A stretch of DNA of 64,000 nucleotides from Oxyruncus cristatus (taxonomy: Eukaryota; Chordata; Aves; Passeriformes; Cotingidae), in the NCBI GenBank assembly GCA_013399855.1, contig VXAY01000722.1, forward strand, positions 1-64,000, in the 5' to 3' direction. Numbering within the stretch: position 1 is the stretch's first letter; every line of letters begins with the position of its first letter. Made by a program: the position numbers and the translations under genes. Shown piece by piece: positions 38,912-50,199 of the stretch. Below the pieces are notes generated by a model. That model was not told the DNA's origin. It ran no database searches and worked only from the letters and a program-made list of their open reading frames with translations.

Positions 38912-40917
38912 AGCAAAAAATATTAAGACACTGGTGCTTTTCAGCTGTCAGTGGTGGGAGCATTAATTTCCAAGCACAATGGACAGCTTTCCTGAAAAAC
39001 TAATGATACAGTGTGGCCACTAATAATTACTACATAATAGGATGAGAAATGAGTTCCAGATATTCAATTGCTGAAAGACACAAAATCTATCAGGACTAAA
39101 TTGTCTGCAATGTTCTCAGCTGTAGTTATATGACATAGCTGTGTTTAAGATTCTTTAAGAAACCTGTTTGAGTCGCTGCAATTTTAATTTCAGTAATTTT
39201 GGAAACAACTATACAAAAGGATCTTGGTATTAAAAAAATGTTTTCAATTAAAGTATTAACTATATGGATATTTAAATCTGTTCTGTTTTGTGTGAATTCA
39301 CGATCTAGAAACGTATTCTTTTTAATGCCAGCATACTTCTGCTGATCTCTTTAGCATACACTACTAGCAGCTGAGAATAAAATTTTCTATTTGGAATCCA
39401 GGTTAATTGAAAAAAAAAAAATTTCTGGACTGAGTCTGTGGAAAATTATGAATTAATAAAATATTAATCCTTCATAGTCCTTAACAGATACATTGCAATG
39501 AGAACTAGCACAGTGATAGACAGTATATTTTACCTCCAAAAATGAATTAACTCAGTGAAATTAAGAATTGCACTTACTAACTTAGATATTAACTTAAAAA
39601 TACTGAAACTAAAATCTAAAATGAACCTGTAAATTACTTCAGATTACACAAAAGAGCCATAAACCCTTTTGCATCTGTTATGTATTAATTTACCTACCCA
39701 ATTCATAGGGAAGTTATCATTGCTGAGCCAAATGTTTGGGCTTTGAAGGAACATTGAGATTGCACACTGAGGAGAATAAGAGTTGGGCAAGATGTATCTG
39801 TAAAAATTATTGGCAGAAATTTCAGCTCTTATGGTTTTCTGGTTTTGCCTCTGAAAATAAAATACCTGTCAGGTAGAAGGTGGACTTTACTCCATTTTTG
39901 TGTTTCACTTCATTCTGTGGCTGCTGAAATGCAGACATGATTTCTAAAAAGTTATTTTAGGACCTATATACACTGAAAATTATTCTTTATTGTTCTATGC
40001 AGATTTCTACACTTTCTGTTTATCTAGTTTTGGTAGAGTCAAACTGTATCTGCCAAACAGTTTGTGGTTGGTGGTTTTTTTTTTTTTTGGAGGGGGGAGT
40101 AATTTTAACACCACAGGTGAACATCAGCACTTAACCTACCAGCCTCCCATGGTTCTGTGCCTACCGAGAAACAGCACTTCTGCAGGTGGGGTGAAACTCT
40201 TCCAGGAGCATGTCTGCTAGGAACAATAAAAAGTTGTAGGATTATATGTAGTGGTAATGTTGCTTCACTTGGGAACATGAACTGAACAGACAAAAAAGAG
40301 GAAGAAAATCAACACAGTAACCTGCTGACACTAGGATCCCAATGTGATGATCCCATCTGTCCGTGAAGAACAACACTGCTGGGAGCCATGGCAACTAACG
40401 CCATGTTAGTCCCACTGCATATAAACATAGACTGTTCGAAGAACCAGATCTCTGATGGTAACTGACCACATATTTGATAAGATAGTATGACATAAACTAC
40501 CCTTTAGTGAGCTATGCTTTTGTTTCTTTTTATGTCTCCATGTTAGAAAAACTAGTTTTAAGACAGATTTTAAAGTAAAGGACAGTGACCTTTAAATTCT
40601 GGGTTTAATAATTGCTAATTTGTCAGTAATTGCTAATCTGACTGTCAGTTACTAAGAACAACTCTCTGAGAGATCTCATTTCATGTGGTGCTTTTCTTTT
40701 GTTATGTTCCTTATGAACCTTTTCTGTGTGATATTTATTTACTGAGGCTAGATCAGATACCTGTCTCACATAGAAAACTACTTGTTCTACTAGCTAATTT
40801 CAAAGTAGTAACTGTTGCAAAATTTCAACTCTAAATTTTTCAAATTCAGTTTTGATGACGAAAAGAAAACAAATCAGCGGATACAAATCAGTAGTAGAGT
40901 TCATTTATTATTAAAAA
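38912..40917. other. Non-coding DNA
   Basis: AT-rich, with a T run passing into a short G run at about 40074-40099 and a slightly GC-richer stretch at 40100-40400 that has a TATA-like TGCATATAAACA near 40418. No gene or family recognised. Confidence 0.5.
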
Positions 40918-40931
40918 ATAATGTCTAACTC

Positions 40932-41132
40932 TTTATTGGAAAGGAAAAATGTCACTTGAAGTATTCAAAAGCTAAGACTGCGATTTTTCTAAAGCTGAAT
41001 GCAGAAAGATTTGTTTCCTTAAGTGGGTACAGAATGAAAATAATTCTAAATGTTTGCGAAAAAATTGTATTCCCTTTAAAAGCAGTTTTATGGTCAGGGA
41101 TAAGGTTTCTTTGCCTGTGACAATGTTTTTAT
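40932..41132 (-). CDS. Candidate terminal exon of an unidentified minus-strand gene
   Basis: On the minus strand a pyrimidine tract (TTTTTTTCCATTCTTCAAGCAG) ends at 41133. From 41132 one frame is open for 52 codons to a TAG at 40972-40974. AATAAA lies 34 nt past the stop (reverse of 40932-40937), a normal place for a poly-A signal with a very short 3' UTR. The frame starts with two bases of a split codon, so the preceding exon should end in phase 1; I could not find that exon with confidence. The protein is basic and hydrophobic, with KETLSLTIKLLLKG and ending SALEKSQS. I do not recognise it. It may be the last exon of the chain seen at 47.6-61.6 kb; that link rests on strand and position only. 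Confidence 0.35.
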
Positions 41133-41404
41133 CTGCTTGAAGAATGGAAAAAAACATGTCTTAGGGAAATTATGGCAACCTGTAAATAGCAAATAGATTT
41201 TTGTGGAGGGTTTTGTGTTTGTTTGGTGTTTTTTCTGGTTTTTTTTAAAGCAATAACCACAATAAGTAGTATAATGACTAATCTGCAGGCTGACAAATTC
41301 TTGATAAAGAATTCCTCAAGTGATTTTGAAAAAGGTTTGAAATTTAATGTGGATAATTATAAAATGGTAAAAAGCTAGATTTGTTGAAAATACATTTTCA
41401 AGAA
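41133..41404. other. Non-coding DNA
   Basis: Intronic if the minus-strand gene is real. T/G-rich low-complexity sequence near 41200-41250. Confidence 0.5.
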
Positions 41405-42000
41405 TTGATTCTTAAGGGTGGAATGGGTCTTTACTCCTTGACCTAGTGCAACAGCCTCTACTGAAAAGTTTGTCCCCATCTTACAAGTCCCCTTGAAATT
41501 CCTGGAAAGCTGCTAGAAGCTCTTCCTAGAGCTTCTCTTTTCTCCAGGCTCAACAACCCCTGTTCTCTCAGCCTGTTTTCATCAGAGAGGCTTAATCTGG
41601 AGTCACTGCAACAGGTCCACCCTCTTCTAATGTTGGGGGCCCCAGAGTTGGATGCAGTACTCCAAGTGGTGTCTCATGAGAGCAGAGTAGAGGTGATTGA
41701 TCGCCTCCCTCGACCTACTGGTCACACTGCTTTTGATGGAGCCCAAGACACAATCAGCTTTCTGGGCGGCAAGTGCACATTGCCAGCTCATGTCCAGCCT
41801 CTCAGTAACCAACACCCCCAAATCCTTCTTGTTAGACTGCTCTCAAACCATTCATCCCCCAGCCTGTAATTATGTTGGGGGTTGCCCCACACAGGTGCAG
41901 GAACCTCACCCTTGGCCTTGAACCTCATGAGGTTCACATGGGCCCACTTCTCAAGCATGTCCAGGACCCTCTGGATAGCTTTCCATCCCTCAGAATTGTC
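41405..42000 (-). mobile_element. CR1 LINE, 3' part, minus strand
   Basis: Reverse-strand CR1 motifs occur in order: TTTCTCCAGGCTCAACAAC, GGGGGCCCCAGAGTTGGATG, CAGTACTCCAAGTGGTGTCT, AGCTCATGTCCAGCCTCTC, AACCTCATGAGGTTCACATG and GGGCCCACTTCTCAAGC. They cover the end of the reverse-transcriptase ORF and part of the 3' region. Frames are short and broken (64 codons at best), so it is an inactive fossil. Confidence 0.88.
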
Positions 42001-42400
42001 AACAACACATGTGCTTTGATCCTCCTTTTCTGTCTAAAGTACCTCTAGAAGCTCTTCTTATTACTCTTTACATACCTTGCCAAGTTCAGCTCCAGGCACA
42101 CCTTGGCCATCCTGACTTCATCCTTACTGAACTGGGTAGCATCTCTATACTCTTCCCAGGATACCTGTCCCTGCTTCCACTGCCTGTACATTTCCTTCTT
42201 GCCTGTATTTTGACCAGCAGGTCTTTACTCACTCACGCCAGTCTCTTGCCTTCCTTCATTTCTTACACCTGGGAATTGAGAGCTCTTGCATGTTATGTGA
42301 AGTGTCCTGAGAGAACTGTTCTGCTTCCTTGTCCCTGAGGGTAGTTCTGCCATGAATCCTATTAACTAACCACTTGAACAGCTGGAACTGAGATTTTTTT
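42001..42400 (-). mobile_element. CR1-associated repeat, probably more 5' CR1 sequence
   Basis: Motifs GTTCAGCTCCAGGCACACC, TTGGCCATCCTGACTTCATC, CTGTCCCTGCTTCCACTGCC and CACCTGGGAATTGAGAGC recur in avian genomes next to CR1 pieces, in my recollection. Its position directly beyond the CR1 fragment suggests the 5' side of the same copy with the middle deleted, or a second fragment of a related element. No ORF is intact. Confidence 0.45.
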
Positions 42401-43138
42401 ATAGGGGACTCAGTCAGGGCACTTGCTGTGGTTATCAAGCCTGTATTTGTTCACTGGGAAAATGGAGGGATGAGAGACATGATATAATGTAGGGCCTAAA
42501 TCAGAGCCAAGGAGTACAGGAGATAAAACAGAAGCCTGCGACTGTTATCTGGATGTTCTTATTCTGTTGAGTATCTCCCAGGTTTGCCATCACATAGACA
42601 TTCATAACTATATTGACATCTTTTTTAATGTTCCTGTCAGATGCTTATTTACACTTATCTCTCAGATTTACGGGTGGAATTAATCTGCTCTAACCTGAGG
42701 ATGTGCAGATTAGATGTCTAAACCTGAGTAGGTCACCTTAGACTTGTCTTATTTTAATACAGAGAAATAAATGTCTTCCTGATGTAATTGATCTTATTTT
42801 GTGAGAAGGTGATGTAAGTTACATGAATGATTCTCTGAAGTGTCTGATTTTACCTCTGACTGTAAAGGCAGTCTGCAATTATAAACAGATTCGTTAATGT
42901 ACAATTTTTACATCTAAGACTGAATTGAATCCTTTGCTTAATTGCTTGAGACGGATATGCTCAGCACTGTGACTTACTTGATGTGGTATTCTGTTTCACC
43001 AATTTTCTGCCCTTCCAAATATTCTTACATTAATTTCAGTATAAACACTCAGAATTTACCTCACTGGTAGTTCTCTATCTGTACCTTTCTCGAGAGGAAC
43101 ACTAATATATGTGAATCAGCCACCTTTAGTTTACAATA
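42401..43138. other. AT-rich non-coding DNA
   Basis: Nothing recognised. Confidence 0.6.
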
Positions 43139-43206
43139 CTAATTAATTTTTTTGGAGTTTGATATCCATATCCATCTAATTAGTTTTTGGAGTTTAATAT
43201 CCATAT
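43139..43206 (+). repeat. Tandem duplication of about 35 bp
   Basis: Copies at 43139-43171 and 43176-43206 share TTTTTGGAGTTT followed by ATATCCATAT, differing at a few positions. A local slippage duplication. Confidence 0.85.
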
Positions 43207-43435
43207 GAGCTTTTCATGGTTTATTCCCCAGAAGCATTTTTTTTTAAATCATGTAAAAATTGCCCCTCATAACTATCTCAGACGTTTTTCCCTAAGATTT
43301 CTAAAATGAAAGAGTTGATTCCTAGCTGTTCTGAGCTCAAAACCAAGAAATTTTCAGCATGTGCAACTCTAAGAAAGTTGCAAATTAGTCAGAGGAAATG
43401 CTACTCTCCCTTAACTAACTGCATCCATATACAAG

Positions 43436-43963
43436 TGTCCTGGTTTCAGCTGGGATCAAGTTAATTTCTTCTCAGTAGCTGGTATAGTGCTGTGGTTTGG
43501 AATCAGTATGAGAATATGTTGATAACACACTGATGTTCTGCTTCTTGTTAAATGCTGTTCATCCTAAGTCAAGGACTTGTGTTTTGTGATCTACCAGTGA
43601 GGAAGTACACAAAAAAACCTGAGAGGAAGCACAACCAGGACAGGTGAGCTGAACTGGCCAACGCCCAGTATAAAAACGGGGGGAGGTACCCAAAAAGGGG
43701 GCAATTAGGGTGCAGGGACAGGGTCTGGTATTGGCCAGAATGTAGCGAGCAATTTTACTGTGCATCCCTTTTTTTTTCCTTGAGTTTTATTTTTCCCTTT
43801 TATTAACATTACTATTATATTTTACTTTTGTTTCAATTATTAAGCTGTTCTTATCTCAACCTACAAGTTTTACTTTTGATTTTCCCCTCCATTTCACTAG
43901 GATTAAGGGAGTGAGTGAGCAGCTGCATGGTGCTTGGTTGCCAGCTGGGCTTAAGCCATGACA
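43436..43963 (+). mobile_element. Solo LTR, avian ERV, plus strand (528 bp)
   Basis: Starts TGTCCTGGTTTCAGCTGGGA and ends TTAAGCCATGACA, with TG...CA ends. The flanking 5-mers are ACAAG (43431-43435) and AGAAG (43964-43968), a target duplication with one mismatch. Inside are GTTGATAACACACTGATG, a TATA box TATAAAAA at 43669-43676, and an A/T-rich zone with ATTATTAAGCTGTTCTTATC typical of the R-U5 part. No internal retroviral sequence remains, so it arose by recombination between two LTRs. The sequence is close enough to the usual pattern to be only moderately old. Confidence 0.9.
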
Positions 43964-44833
43964 AGAAGTTGGGCATCTAGTATAATTCCTCCAAGAAAAT
44001 TCCTTCTATTTTCATAGAAAGCAAATAGGCATTTCCAAAGTAAGAAACAACTTGGCAACAACCTTATACTTTTTAGACAGTGAGATTTAAGTGAGACAAA
44101 TCCAAAATGGGTAAAGAATACTTTACATATGCATACAGGTCAATTTGCACATACTGAAGTTCTGATTTGTATTCTCTGTTATCTTGGGAAAAGGATATCA
44201 TCTACAAAAGTTGTTTACCTCTGTAAAATAGGACCATGGTACTTTTCTATTTTGGAAACCAAATATAAAGAGTAGGTGCTATCTTTATGATGTCATTAGC
44301 AGACTATGAAAGGTATTTGGCTACTAAAAGATAATTTGGTTGAAGTAGATAAAATAATTGAGGTCTTTCCACCAAAAAACAAACACCTAGCTGATGGTTG
44401 TTGAGCAGGAATACGTTTATCTGGGCTTCTTCCCTAATGAGTAGGAAGAGAGTCCTCCTTAGATGTTGTTATACCTAATACTAAATTGCTTTTTAAAGTC
44501 TCTTTTTTCACCTTCAACTTTAGAGTGAGTTCATGATAAAGAGAATCCCAAATTATGTGTTTTGAATAGGTGGTTAGAATTAAGGAGAATGAAACAAGGT
44601 CAGACAGCAAAGTCTAAGGAATGGAAATTGTGCTTGCAAATATGTGTCTCCAAAGGTGACACTGTTTCTCCAGCAAATGTATATATCAAGGAAGTTTATG
44701 ACAAGGAACAATCAAGATGTGATCTATCAAAGGAATTTTCACACTAGAGTCAGGTGTTTTTATTTATGAGAGACATTTCTCAAGACAGGTAATTACATTT
44801 TCACCTTTCCAGCATCAGGAATTTTGAGGATAA
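43964..44833. other. AT-rich non-coding DNA
   Basis: Nothing recognised. Confidence 0.6.
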
Positions 44834-44906
44834 TTATATATAATTAATATATACATATTGTGTGTATGTGTGTATATGTGTATACATAGAAATATGTATA
44901 TACATT
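44834..44906. repeat. TA/TG-rich imperfect microsatellite
   Basis: Alternating TATATA, TGTGTG and TATACA units, an imperfect dinucleotide tract. Confidence 0.85.
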
Positions 44907-46311
44907 ATTTTGTTGTGTTTTTTATACTCAATTTGAAAAAAAATAAGTACATCCTGCAGGAGAAGCTAGATGGTGTAAGACAACCTGTCAGTAAGATACA
45001 AAGTAAATCCAGGTGACTGTTTTCCTTGGGACTATCTTCCTTCAACCTGATTTACTTACAGCAATATTAATTTTTGCCATTTTTTTCACATCATCTCGCA
45101 CAGCTTTGCTACCATGATAGAAGCAGGTGACAGACCCTGTCTTCTGAATCAGCACTGTAGTTGTACTGGATCAGCAAAACACAAAGGTCTTACTCATCAA
45201 GTAAGATCTAAATATTCTTGAGCTATGACAAGCATGTAGACTCAGCAAATACACTTCAAAGGAAATGTAGATGGTAAAAAGGAAAGAGTGATCACAGATT
45301 CTTTCACAAATGCCTTTAAAGACTACAAAACCTGTCACACTGTGAATTCAAGCAGTTTAAATAGGTTGGCATGATAATCTGGGAATTAAACTAACTATTT
45401 TAAAACAACTGATTTTTTTGTTTGTTTGTTTTTGTTTTGTTTTGTTTTTCTTTGCTTATTATTGGGATGAGAGTGGCTGAACATATTTACTGTTGAATAG
45501 ATGAAAACTTACACAGGTTTTGTTCTCACAGTTAAGTTATAGATTCCATACCACAGGCACCAGTACATAGTCTGGTATAAACTGTATTGCTGAAGCTCTT
45601 CTGCTTTATAAAAATAATAAAATAAAATTACTGTACATTGAGCTGCAATGTAGTGATTCCCCTTTTGTTTTCTATATTAAAATTCTGCCCACCAGAGCAA
45701 AGAGAAACATTCTCTGAATAGAGTATTGAGTATTTCTGAAGTAAAATTGGATCAGTTGCAAGAGGAGAAAAGAAGTCACTATTCTTTCCACTGTTGTAGT
45801 TTACCTAGAATCCCCGAAGTACAAATATACATCTAAATTCCTTTGGTAGAGAAGGGAATTGAAATTTTCCATAATCTGAGTCCTCAAACCACTGACCTAA
45901 GGGACTGCAGACAAGCACTGTTATCACAGAATCACAAAATATGTCATTATTCATCTTCAGTTATCCCAAAGAGTTTCTTCTTTTTCTTTTTTTTTTTTTT
46001 TCCTCTTTTTCCCCTCCAGACAGAGTAGCTGGTAAATTTGTCCTACTTTTAAACACACACAGAGAAAATTCTAACGCAGGAAAAAATGCATACAATTATA
46101 TACCTCTAAATGTTATACAATTTGAAAAAAAAAACAAAACAAAACAACAAAACCTCTTCTGAGAAGGGACTGAAAATTTCCCAAGTCCTCAATTTCTAAC
46201 TCCAGCATAAGTCCAACCTCACTATTCATATTCATATATACAAAAATGGCGTACAGGGACCTTAACTGAGCTATGGAAGTTCTCTGCAGGACAATCTTGA
46301 GGTTTTTTTTT
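44907..46311. other. AT-rich non-coding DNA with (TTTG)n-like tract
   Basis: A TTTG/TTTTG-rich tract lies at about 45414-45452. A weak 36-nt exon-like segment on the minus strand (45805-45840, open in one frame) was noted but not accepted. No other element recognised. Confidence 0.5.
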
Positions 46312-46341
46312 NNNNNNNNNNNNNNNNNNNNNNNNNNNNNN
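46312..46341. other. Assembly gap of 30 undetermined bases
   Basis: A run of N follows a T run (46303-46311) and is followed by TTTAATAAAA. As at 14.1 kb, the gap falls at a homopolymer. Confidence 0.99.
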
Positions 46342-47264
46342 TTTAATAAAATTATGCTGCTCTTGTGCTCAGTCTAATATTTACTGGTCCATCCAATAAG
46401 TCTGCTAGTGTGTCTATGTTGATTTGTAAGTAGTAACTTATAGAATAACATCATTTTTTTTGAGTACTCCACTAAATATATAGACACTATATGGCTATTT
46501 CCTGTGAAACATTTACTTGTTTATTTTCTGATGGCCACAAGATCACAAGCATATGAAGGTTCAGCTTTGTCAAAACACTTGTAAACCATGGTCACCATTG
46601 TTACATCAAATACGACTTCGTTAGTTCATTATTAACAAAATAAGATCATAAAAAAGTATAATTGTTATTTGTTTTCAGGGTAACATTTCCTGTACTATAG
46701 TGTGCCTATTTTTATAGAAGCATTTGCCTGACAAGTATCATCCATATGAACTGGCAAATATCTCCTTTGCTGCTATTCAGCACTGTTGATCTGTCTCTTA
46801 GAGACCAGTGCCCAGAGAGTCAGTAAATTTCTCCTAAAGCAAATCCTGTGTCTTTAGGAGAAACTAAATGACAGCTGATACTATTTCCATAGAAAAGGCA
46901 GCTGAGAACTGGTTTCACCTCTTGTTGCTCTTCAGTTGGCTTCTTGCATCTACTATACCCCCATAATCATGACAGCAGTGTAAGAAGAGAAAACCTTGTC
47001 CATCAAAAAGAAGCTTCTGACTCATCTCCTCACTTAGATAACTGCTCTCCTATCCCTTAGGTTGAAATTGCAACTAGAGCACAATTGTCTCTTTTCCTAG
47101 ATCATAGACTTGGTTGGCCACCATAAATATATAAATTCATTACTTGAGCTCAATGAAACTGCTTTTTCCTCTCCCTTCCCTGCTTTCAGAATGAGTTGAA
47201 GTGAGAATGGCATTGTGAACTGTGCAGTATCAAATTCTCATGAAAATTTTACTTATGCACCCTT
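46342..47264. other. Non-coding DNA with one perfect hairpin
   Basis: Contains a perfect 12-bp stem and 12-nt loop at 46828-46863. A plus-strand acceptor-like tract ends near 47189 with a GTGAGA donor-like site soon after, but the interval is too short to judge. Otherwise nothing recognised. Confidence 0.5.
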
Positions 47265-47400
47265 TCATAGAATCATGGAATCAGCCGGGTTGGAAAGGAC
47301 CTCTGAGATCATCTAGTCCAACCCTTGATCTACTACCACTGTGGTTACTAGACTATGGCACTAAGTGCCACATCCACCTTTCCTCTGGACAATGGTCCTA
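47265..47400 (-). mobile_element. CR1 LINE 3' end, minus strand
   Basis: Begins TCATAGAATCATGGAATCAG, then GGGTTGGAAAGGACCTCTG, AGATCATCTAGTCCAACCC and GGTTACTAGACTATGGCAC. This is the reversed terminal part of an avian CR1, fairly well conserved, and truncated after about 135 bp. Confidence 0.9.
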
Positions 47401-47565
47401 AATAACATGTTAGGAGGAGAAATATTGTTTTGCAGAGCTTCAAGTCACAGTCACCTCACTCTTTTTTTCTTTTAACCTAGGGTGGTTCGTTTCTGTGCTT
47501 TTTTTCCTGTTTAAAAGAACAAATTTTTATTATGTTTCCATGAAAGAATATTCAGTCATTCTCAC
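47401..47565. other. Non-coding DNA
   Basis: T-rich, nothing recognised. Confidence 0.5.
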
Positions 47566-47589
47566 CTTTTCATTATGACCAGAATTGAA
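47566..47589 (-). CDS. Candidate 24-nt micro-exon
   Basis: Minus strand: the tract CTCTTTTCTCATGTGTACAG ends at 47590, and GTGAGAATG starts at 47565 just past AAAAG. The 24-nt segment reads FNSGHNEK in the phase left by the candidate exon at 49190-49289 (phase 0 in, phase 0 out). Both splice sites are good, but a segment this short can arise by chance. Confidence 0.2.
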
Positions 47590-47939
47590 CTGTACACATG
47601 AGAAAAGAGAGTCTAGTGAGGTTTTGTGGTATATATTAATGGGAACAACTGTTTCTTTTGTGTTGAATGCATTCAGCTTGCTTCAATATGTGCTTAGTAG
47701 ATGTGGCATATTTGTTCCTGTATAATATCAACACACATCAATGTTTTCCATGTTTATATCAAAATAGGATTACTAAAGGAAAATAAACATAAACACATAC
47801 CTTATATATATATATAATTACTATTTACCATATGTAGACAGATGACTAGGCCCTGACCTTGTATTTAGCTAACTGAACAGAACATGAAAAACATGACATG
47901 AGATTAACATGAGAAAATACTGAACATAACAAATTAGAA
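47590..47939. other. AT-rich non-coding DNA
   Basis: A short (TA)n tract lies at about 47803-47816. Nothing else recognised. Confidence 0.6.
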
Positions 47940-48370
47940 AATAATAACCGGACAAAACTTTCAGACTGCACTGTGAGAAATCACAGGATTTTGCCTGGGG
48001 CCGAGGGGAGTCGTGTGAGACAGACACACTTCTCAGCTAATTGGAGGGGCGCAATGAGGACCTGTTGGGGACGGGGACCTTGCAAGGCTAGCAGTGCCTC
48101 AGTAACCCTATCAGAAATACCAATTTTGGGTACAGATGCAGCAGACCTGAGACTAAAACTGAACACTCCAGATGTGAACTAATTAGTTGGGATAAGTAAA
48201 GGGAAGAGAAAAGGAGAGATAAATGTGGATGAGGGGGGAACAAACGTGAAAAAGTGGAGAGATGGGAAGCTACAAGTGCTTAATAAACTCTCAGCCATTT
48301 TGCTTTTCTGCTGAGCTCTGTTCCTAGTGATTTCAGTCTGTCCAACCTTACTGAACTTTACTTCTCACTT
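47940..48370 (+). mobile_element. LTR-like block, probable ERV remnant
   Basis: G+C content rises abruptly, with GGATTTTGCCTGGGGCCGAG, GACCTGTTGGGGACGGGGAC and then TGCTTAATAAACTCTCAGCC, the last giving an AATAAA signal followed by a pyrimidine-rich stretch as in an LTR R-U5 region. No TG...CA ends or target duplication were established. Frames on both strands (about 61-69 codons) show no domain. The GC-richer sequence may go on, decayed, to about 48800. Confidence 0.4.
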
Positions 48371-49189
48371 CACTCTTTGAGTGTGCTCTGTACTCCGAGA
48401 TCATGTCTGTGAATGGTAGAGAGCTTCAGGCCAAATATGGATATAGGAACCAACAATTGGAGAGACTGAGGTCTCTATCTGTGGTTAGCTGCAGGATAGA
48501 CCTGAGTGTTGTGTGTATCTGCATGTATGCTCTGCTATGAAACTTCAATCTGGACTAACCAGTGTGTAGAAGCCTAGAAAAGATCCAGGGTCTCAGTTTC
48601 TGAATGAGTTGCTGACCTAGGATTCAGGCACAGGTGTTAAGTGAATTTAAAACCTGTGCTAATAATCAAGAGACCTGTGAATGTGGGTATGACTGCGGGT
48701 TAAGGACTATCTATCAACAAAAACCTTCAGCCCTGATCAGCTGAAAGGGAGGAACAGGATTTAGTGTTGTCTGTGTTCCTGTCAGTGCCACATTAAAGGT
48801 TTTGTTACTTTCTGTGTTTGTATATGTGTCCATGCACATGTGCTTGTGTGTGTGTACACATGCACACAGATCTTTTGGGATTAAATATTTACTGGCTGGA
48901 TCTACTGATGGAAACAGTCGCAGCTACAACTAGAAGACTGGGATTCCCTGAGGAGTGAGAGTGTACCAAATTGAGCTCTAGCAGACTGGGAAGGAGGAAT
49001 TCCCAATGCCCTGAGGACCATCAGATTCAGTTTCTTTAACAGTGAAGAGCATGGGGAAATTGAGTTTAAGCACTTTGACCAATGTATTCTTGTATGCATA
49101 TTTGTTTTGAGCTTTACCTGAACTGAGCTGAGCTTTACTATGAAATACTACTGCTTATAAAATGCTGAAAATCAAACGAGAACCTTTAC
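48371..49189. other. Unassigned sequence, mildly GC-richer, with a TG tract
   Basis: Could contain more ERV sequence. A TGTG/CACA-rich stretch lies at about 48836-48870. A minus-strand frame of 65 codons at 48902-49099 was considered as an exon, but no donor follows. Confidence 0.4.
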
Positions 49190-49289
49190 TGAGCAGCTCT
49201 GATATGTTGTTTGCATTTCCTGCATTTCTCCTGCTGTGTGCTCCAGGCTGCTTCTTTTATGAAATTCAGTGTCAGTGTTAAGAAACATA
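49190..49289 (-). CDS. Candidate exon of an unidentified minus-strand gene (100 nt)
   Basis: Minus strand: the tract TTTTACTTCTGTATCTAG ends at 49290 and GTAAAG follows 49190. The segment is open for 33 codons in the frame that starts with one base of a split codon (phase 2 in, phase 0 out) and ends YQSCS. The residues are polar and charged (NTDTEFHKRSSLEHTAGEMQ), typical of a coding rather than random AT-rich frame. It follows the candidate 42-nt exon at 52100-52141 in phase. The product is not recognised. Confidence 0.4.
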
Positions 49290-50199
49290 CTAGATACAGA
49301 AGTAAAATTCAAGGACAAGTCCAGGAGAAAACAAATACCATCTAACCTGATTATAATGTTTGGGTACCCAGCTACTGAAACACAGACAGGTATTGAATAT
49401 GAAATATTTTCTTCTCTCTTCAATGTGTAAGAATAATTGGTGCTTCAGATTTAAGACCAGAACAGACTGAGTGATGAACGGATTGCTGCCCTTATCATGC
49501 AGTTACATACTGCCATGTAATTACAAATGTTGAGGTCAGGGTTATATTTTAAATTACTTGTTTAACTCAGGGTTGTAAGACAGTACATCTGACAACAGAA
49601 TCTATGGACCTGAAACCTCTCCTAAAAGCAAATTCTTTCAAACTTTTCTCTGTATAAGAATAGATGTACTTTTACAATTTTTTTTATTTTTTTTTTAAAT
49701 TTACCCAAGTGAACAGGAGTTAATCAAATGCTTTCCCTCTTTTAATACTATTAGACCATGAATGAAACAAGCATCTGAAAATACTTGTTTCAATACCTCT
49801 CTGATCAAAATGACATTCAAGCCAACTCTAGAAATTCAACAGCTGTTTTGGAATACAGTGTGGTAGAAACATTTGCTATGTAAAAACATTTGCTATGCCT
49901 CGTATTGCAACTATAATATTGTAACTACAGGGACCTACGGACACAGGGTGGAGGGGTTGGAAGGTGAGATGGTGCAGCGTTCCATCCCCATGGTAAATGC
50001 CACAAGTAAAGTCCTGTCTCCTGTGTGTGTATATGAACATATGCTGCAAAAGAGAAAGAAGGAATTAAAAGACTGCATCTAGTCAAAGAGCCATAATGTG
50101 ACTATGATGCAAGACATGTGGTGGGATAGCTTCAACAATTAAAGTACTGGATGGATTCAAGCTCTTCAAAAAGCATAACAGAGAAAGGACACAAATTCT
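49290..50199. other. AT-rich non-coding DNA
   Basis: Intronic if the gene is real. T run at about 49679-49698. Nothing recognised. Confidence 0.55.

Noticed and set aside
38778..38966. 62-codon frame rich in I, M and T
   Set aside because: Translation of the trinucleotide microsatellite.
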